A stretch of DNA of 64,000 bases, taken from Flavobacteriales bacterium (GTDB lineage Bacteria; Bacteroidota; Bacteroidia; Flavobacteriales; Flavobacteriaceae). The translations under genes were made by a program, and so were the position numbers. The notes below the pieces were generated by a model that saw only the letters and a program-made list of their open reading frames with translations, was not told the DNA's origin and ran no database searches. The stretch spans positions 102,158 through 166,157 of the forward strand of contig JAGXRF010000080.1 of NCBI GenBank assembly GCA_018335925.1, read 5' to 3'. Within the stretch, counting starts at the first letter, position 1. Each line of letters opens with the position of its first letter. This document shows, one piece after another, positions 60,630-64,000 of this stretch.

Positions 60630-61893
60630 CCTCAATGAGGCAGCCCAACGAAGAAAGGGACTGTTTCTTCTCTGTTTGCCATTGGTTTTATTGCCCATCC
60701 TTGCTTTGGTGGCCAAGAATGTCGGACCGACTGAGTCTCCTCAGGAGATGACAAAGGGTTTAAATCTTGAACTTCCCAGTCCTCAGCTTGGGAAGGGCCA
60801 AAAATCCAAAGCAGATGCCTACCTGGAGGCCAGTAAGGAGATGAAAGACAGCAAAGACCTGGAAGAATGGCCATTGCCCGAATTTTTGAATCAACCGATG
60901 CCAAGTGCTGAATCACACTCCTCTCCCTTTGGAGCTGAAATGAGGACAGTTTCCTCTTCCTCCATTCCGGGAGAGCTCACCAAATACCAGATTCCATCGG
61001 AACGGGAAATGACCATGCAACTTAAGGAACTGGAAAGTCTGCTGGCTGGTCAAGGCCAGGAGGTGAGTCCTAGTAGTTGGCAGAGAGTGGAGGTACTTCC
61101 ATCCAAACCCAATCCTGAATTGGATCAACTTCAGCAATTGATGGAACAGATGCAGAAAAGCAAAGCAGCGCCTGATCCTGAAATCCAACAGTTGGAGGGC
61201 TTGATGGATAAAATTCTTCAGCTGCAGTTTCCGGATAAGTATCCTAAGGAATCAACAACCAAAGAATCTGATATTTTGCCTTTGCCTGTAGATTCAGAAA
61301 TTCTGAGAGAACCTTTGACCGACCAATTTCCAAGCTTAGAAAGTGAAGAGGCAGGCCTAAACGGATTTTTTAGCCTTGAAGCAGAGGATAGGAAGGTTGT
61401 CAGAAAAAATGGTTTTCGTAAAACCATTGCAGCTACGGTGGGTAAAACCCAGGAGATCGTTCCTGGGGATGCATTGGAGCTGGTATTGGAGGAGGATCTC
61501 AGTATGGGAGGGACCCTTTTTGAAAAAGGAACCGTGTTGTATTCCAGCACCCAGCTGGAAGCAGGCAGGCTACAGGTTAGGATTTCCGGAATCATCCGTG
61601 ATGGGGACTTGATTCCCGTTTCCCTACGAGGTTATGGATTGGACGGTATTCCCGGGATTGCATTGAGTGATATGAAGGGGGCTTCTCAATGGGTAAGATC
61701 ATCGGGGCAGGGGGCTGAATCCATACAACTCAATTCCATGGGAATGGATTGGCAAAGTCAGCTGGCCAACTCGGGAATCCAGGCAACCCGTAGCCTGCTC
61801 CGAACTAAGTCTAGACTTAGAAAAATTGAAATAAAGTCCGGACATCCCCTTCTTCTCATCGATTCGTCCACCTCTAAATCTCAACTCCCGTGA
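60619..61893 (+). CDS. traM: TraM, VirB10-like conjugation protein
   Basis: 424 residues. One transmembrane helix near the N-terminus (LFLLCLPLVLLPILALVAKN), a proline/glutamine-rich coiled linker (about 50-230, LDQLQQLMEQMQKSK) and the C-terminal TraM domain (about 255-415) with IAATVGKTQEIVPGDALELV, LFEKGTVLYSSTQLEAGRLQ and LIPVSLRGYGLDGIPGI. It spans the periplasm to link inner and outer membrane parts. Confidence 0.92.
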   Translation: MKNNLNEAAQRRKGLFLLCLPLVLLPILALVAKNVGPTESPQEMTKGLNLELPSPQLGKGQKSKADAYLEASKEMKDSKDLEEWPLPEFLNQPMPSAESHSSPFGAEMRTVSSSSIPGELTKYQIPSEREMTMQLKELESLLAGQGQEVSPSSWQRVEVLPSKPNPELDQLQQLMEQMQKSKAAPDPEIQQLEGLMDKILQLQFPDKYPKESTTKESDILPLPVDSEILREPLTDQFPSLESEEAGLNGFFSLEAEDRKVVRKNGFRKTIAATVGKTQEIVPGDALELVLEEDLSMGGTLFEKGTVLYSSTQLEAGRLQVRISGIIRDGDLIPVSLRGYGLDGIPGIALSDMKGASQWVRSSGQGAESIQLNSMGMDWQSQLANSGIQATRSLLRTKSRLRKIEIKSGHPLLLIDSSTSKSQLP

Positions 61894-62726
61894 AATCATT
61901 TCTGATCGTAGTTCTATTTTTGGGATCACTGGTCCCATATGCAGGGTCTCAGACGATCGAAGTGGCCTGGGATAAAACCACCGTGTTGATCTTTGACAGT
62001 CCCATACAGTCCGTGGATAGGGGCTCCCGATTGTTGCTTACCCAACAGGACCCCCATGCCCTTAACTTGCTTAAACTTAAAGCAGGCTCCAGGGAATTTC
62101 CGGAGACCAACCTTCATGTATTGACAGAAGATGGAGACATTCATGTCTTTGAAGTGATTTACCGAGACCATCCCCAGGTCACCACCCTGGATTTGAGAAA
62201 GGTTACCCAAGGCAAAAAAGCAATCACTCCGTATAAATTCGATAGCGAAGAATTTGGGAAGCTGGCAGATTTTCTGGGTTCAAGCCCCTCAAAAATCATC
62301 CAAAAGCGATTTCGGTATGAGGTTCATTTTTGGTTGAGAGGGATCTATTTTGATGAGGGGCTCCTCTTTTTTGACTTGGGTGCCAGAAATAACTCCACCA
62401 TTCCTTTTCAGGTAGCCGGACCTGAGGCGAGGATAAGGGATACCAGATCCAATAAGCAGGGCTCATCCCGGGAGCAGATCCTAAGCCCTTGGATGGACCT
62501 TAGTCCCGCCAAGCCCATTTTAACTCCCGGTGAAAACAAGTCCTTATTGATGGCTTTTCCAGCCTTCACCATAGCGAACCGTAAGCGCCTGGATTTTTAC
62601 CTGAAGGAAAAAAATGGAGATCGAGAGCTTCAGCTCAGCCTGAAAGGCCGGCGCTTATTGAAAGCAATTCCTTTACCGATGTTTCACACTAAACCAACAA
62701 CAGCACATGGATCAGGAGAATTATGA
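61890..62726 (+). CDS. traN: TraN (DUF4138), VirB9-like conjugation protein
   Basis: 278 residues from a GTG that overlaps the traM stop (GTGA). Signal peptide (MKSFLIVVLFLGSLVPYAGS), then IEVAWDKTTVLIFDSPIQSV, DRGSRLL, SREFPETNLHVLTEDGDIHV and the C-terminal DUF4138 strands. A beta-rich outer-membrane ring component. Its 3' end overlaps the next gene by 20 bases. Confidence 0.92.
   Translation: MKSFLIVVLFLGSLVPYAGSQTIEVAWDKTTVLIFDSPIQSVDRGSRLLLTQQDPHALNLLKLKAGSREFPETNLHVLTEDGDIHVFEVIYRDHPQVTTLDLRKVTQGKKAITPYKFDSEEFGKLADFLGSSPSKIIQKRFRYEVHFWLRGIYFDEGLLFFDLGARNNSTIPFQVAGPEARIRDTRSNKQGSSREQILSPWMDLSPAKPILTPGENKSLLMAFPAFTIANRKRLDFYLKEKNGDRELQLSLKGRRLLKAIPLPMFHTKPTTAHGSGEL
62688..62698 (+). promoter_or_regulatory. 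ACTAAACCAAC leader motif before the last tra-operon gene
   Basis: Exact 11-base motif, eight bases before the ATG at 62707 and inside the traN coding end, where it is read as the TKPT codons. Confidence 0.6.
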
Positions 62727-63516
62727 GTTTTTGACAGAAAAACTCAAGTACACAGGCTTTGAAGATAAGCTGAATGCCAAACTCAAAGAAGAAATCAAAT
62801 CCGGAAAGGAGTCCTTTTCCATCGGGACCACCTTGGACATAGAAGGAAAGAAAATGGATGTGGACCTTCATTTTAAGAAATCAGCCATCTCTGACCGCTA
62901 TTTCTTTAACAAGTTTGATGCAAGTCTACGGAATGAAAATCCTGAATTGGAGCCCAAAAGGCATACGTTCTACCAGAATCAGGGAGTGACTGCCAAAGAG
63001 GCTTATAACCTGCTGGAAGGCAGGGCAGTATTCAAATCTTTGACAGATTCAGATAAAGAGCCCTACAAGGCTTGGCTTCAGTTGGATCTTTCTGCAAAAG
63101 AGGATAAAAACAACTTCCAAGTCAATCAATACCATGAAAAATATGGGTTTAACCTGGAAGAAGTGCTCAAGAAGCTTCCCATCAAAGAGTTGAAGGACGA
63201 GACCAAAACCGAATGGTTGGTCAAAGCTCTTCAGAAAGGAAATACCTACCCTGTAGTTATGGAACGAAAGGGAATGGAAGAAGTGATGTTTTTGGAGGCC
63301 AATCCCAAGTTCAAGTCCATCAACGTTTACGATGCCAGTATGAATTCAGTCAAAACCACTGAATTGCTGATCAAGGACCAAAAGCCATCAGCCCGACAAG
63401 AATCGGAAGAGCTTTCCGGTAAAAAAAAAGACCTGAAACAGGGGGAGAATAGGGAAGCTCCTGAGCCTACTCTGAGTCAAGCGGTAAGCAAAGCACGTAG
63501 GGGAGTCAACATGTAA
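62707..63516 (+). CDS. DUF3945-like protein at the end of the tra operon
   Basis: 269 residues, no signal peptide. NYEFLTEKLKYTGFEDKLNA, LKEEIKSGKESFSIGTTLDI, RYFFNKFDASLRNENPELEP, RHTFYQNQGVTAKEAYNLLE and GRAVFKSL match the N-terminal DUF3945/DUF4099-related domain of Bacteroidota element proteins. The C-terminus is lysine-rich and ends in a positively charged SKARRGVNM. A cytoplasmic DNA-transaction role is likely but unproven. Followed by a terminator. Confidence 0.75.
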   Translation: MDQENYEFLTEKLKYTGFEDKLNAKLKEEIKSGKESFSIGTTLDIEGKKMDVDLHFKKSAISDRYFFNKFDASLRNENPELEPKRHTFYQNQGVTAKEAYNLLEGRAVFKSLTDSDKEPYKAWLQLDLSAKEDKNNFQVNQYHEKYGFNLEEVLKKLPIKELKDETKTEWLVKALQKGNTYPVVMERKGMEEVMFLEANPKFKSINVYDASMNSVKTTELLIKDQKPSARQESEELSGKKKDLKQGENREAPEPTLSQAVSKARRGVNM

Positions 63517-63542
63517 AATGGGCCAAAGTGCCTCAGGTCAAA

Positions 63543-63572
63543 GAAGCCCCCATTGCTTTAGATGGGGGCTTC
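63543..63572. terminator. Terminator at the end of the tra operon
   Basis: Perfect 11-base stem GAAGCCCCCAT/ATGGGGGCTTC with an 8-base loop, 26 bases after the last tra gene. Only a weak T-run follows, but it sits between convergent genes. Confidence 0.75.
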
Positions 63573-63608
63573 GATTTGAAACTGTTTTTGGAGATTGAAC
63601 CTCTGGTT

Positions 63609-64000
63609 TTACTGCAATCGTGCTTGAATTTCCTCGATTAAGCCCTGATACTTTTTCATAATTCTTGACCAGTCCTTAAAGGCTTCATCATCCTTCACCG
63701 TGACCGTTTTCAAGTTTCTGGATGGATCGTTAAGCTCAGCTACCTGACTCACCAACTTAACCGCATACGTAATTTGATCTGAGTTACCTCCAGAGCTTAC
63801 GATCACACGGGTTCTGATGACAGAAGAATTGAAATTTTCAACTTGCCACGAAGTCGTCAAATATCCTGTGTTGAAGTCAACTGTCTCCAAAATATCAAAG
63901 TATCTGGTCACGATAGAAGATAAAATTTTCCAGGATTCTTCGGCTGCTATCCCTGCCTTTACCGGCACTGTGATCCTGACATTAGCCAAATCAGAAGAAA
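63609..64000 (-). CDS. C-terminal part of an unknown protein (cut by the window edge)
   Basis: The visible 130 or so residues include ANVRITVPVKAGIAAEESWK, ILSSIVTRYFDILETVDFNT and a final IMKKYQGLIEEIQARLQ. The frame is open to the right edge; the TTG at 63989 is not a convincing start. The WQVENFNSSVIRTRVIVSSG and alternating-strand pattern is compatible with a small alpha/beta domain. No family recognised. Convergent with the tra operon. Confidence 0.55.
   Translation of the reverse strand, partial: SSDLANVRITVPVKAGIAAEESWKILSSIVTRYFDILETVDFNTGYLTTSWQVENFNSSVIRTRVIVSSGGNSDQITYAVKLVSQVAELNDPSRNLKTVTVKDDEAFKDWSRIMKKYQGLIEEIQARLQ

Noticed and set aside
1..64000. Search by eye for tRNA, rRNA and an integrase gene
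   Set aside because: None recognised. A tRNA could be missed without a covariance search; a tyrosine or serine recombinase of normal length would probably have been seen.

Overview
The window reads as Bacteroidota DNA, most likely order Cytophagales near Cyclobacteriaceae/Algoriphagus. The evidence is a type IX secretion (T9SS) type B sorting domain, a PorP/SprF protein, a SusC/SusD pair, a DUF6520 peptide, a TAnnTTTG-type promoter and a CTnDOT-like set of tra genes. The family-level placement is inference.

Layout. (1) 1-6.5 kb looks chromosomal: a large MBG-repeat surface protein with T9SS sorting domain, its PorP/SprF partner, a secreted protein and a frameshifted DoxX-like pseudogene. (2) 6.8-11.4 kb is the mobilisation module of an integrative conjugative element (ICE): excisionase-like HTH protein, hairpin-rich candidate oriT, MobC, MOBP relaxase and VirD4/TraG-like coupling protein. 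(3) 11.4-39.3 kb is cargo, mixing live genes with decayed ones. Live genes are ArdC antirestriction, a PARG-like protein, an intact AbiE pair, an AAA ATPase/subtilase/KAP NTPase operon, a complete three-gene ABC-3C conflict system and a YaaC-like gene. Dead genes are an abiE pair, a UvrD-like helicase fragment in two copies, the tail of an AAA_13/RloC-like ATPase and a 33-codon hsdR stub. A family of hairpin-rich dispersed repeats separates several cargo blocks. (4) 39.3-49 kb holds dispersed and tandem repeats, then TlpA-like, SusC and SusD genes and the divergent DUF6520 and MauE/DoxX genes, which looks like a nutrient or peptide uptake locus. (5) 49.2-52.9 kb is a regulatory block directly before the transfer genes: a Crp/Fnr-like protein fused to a class I terpene synthase domain, then rteC and a WG-repeat protein. 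(6) 53.0-63.5 kb is the transfer operon, traE, F, G, two TraI-like paralogues with a small secreted protein between them, J, K, an L-like gene, M, N and a DUF3945-like gene, ending at a hairpin terminator. No integrase is visible, so the element continues past the right edge or is completed elsewhere.

How it works together. The relaxase and MobC should nick at an oriT upstream of mobC, the coupling protein should deliver the strand, and the Tra proteins build the type IV channel. ArdC would protect incoming DNA. The central cargo behaves like a defence island in turnover. The most unusual object is the Crp-terpene synthase fusion, which keeps the DDxxD, NSE and RY motifs at canonical spacing and sits in apparent operon with rteC, a known type of excision/transfer regulator. 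An exact 11-base motif, ACTAAACCAAC, lies 6-9 bases upstream of four starts (rteC, traE, traM and the last gene), suggesting a shared translational or post-transcriptional control element.

All family assignments come from reading motifs; no database search was run.
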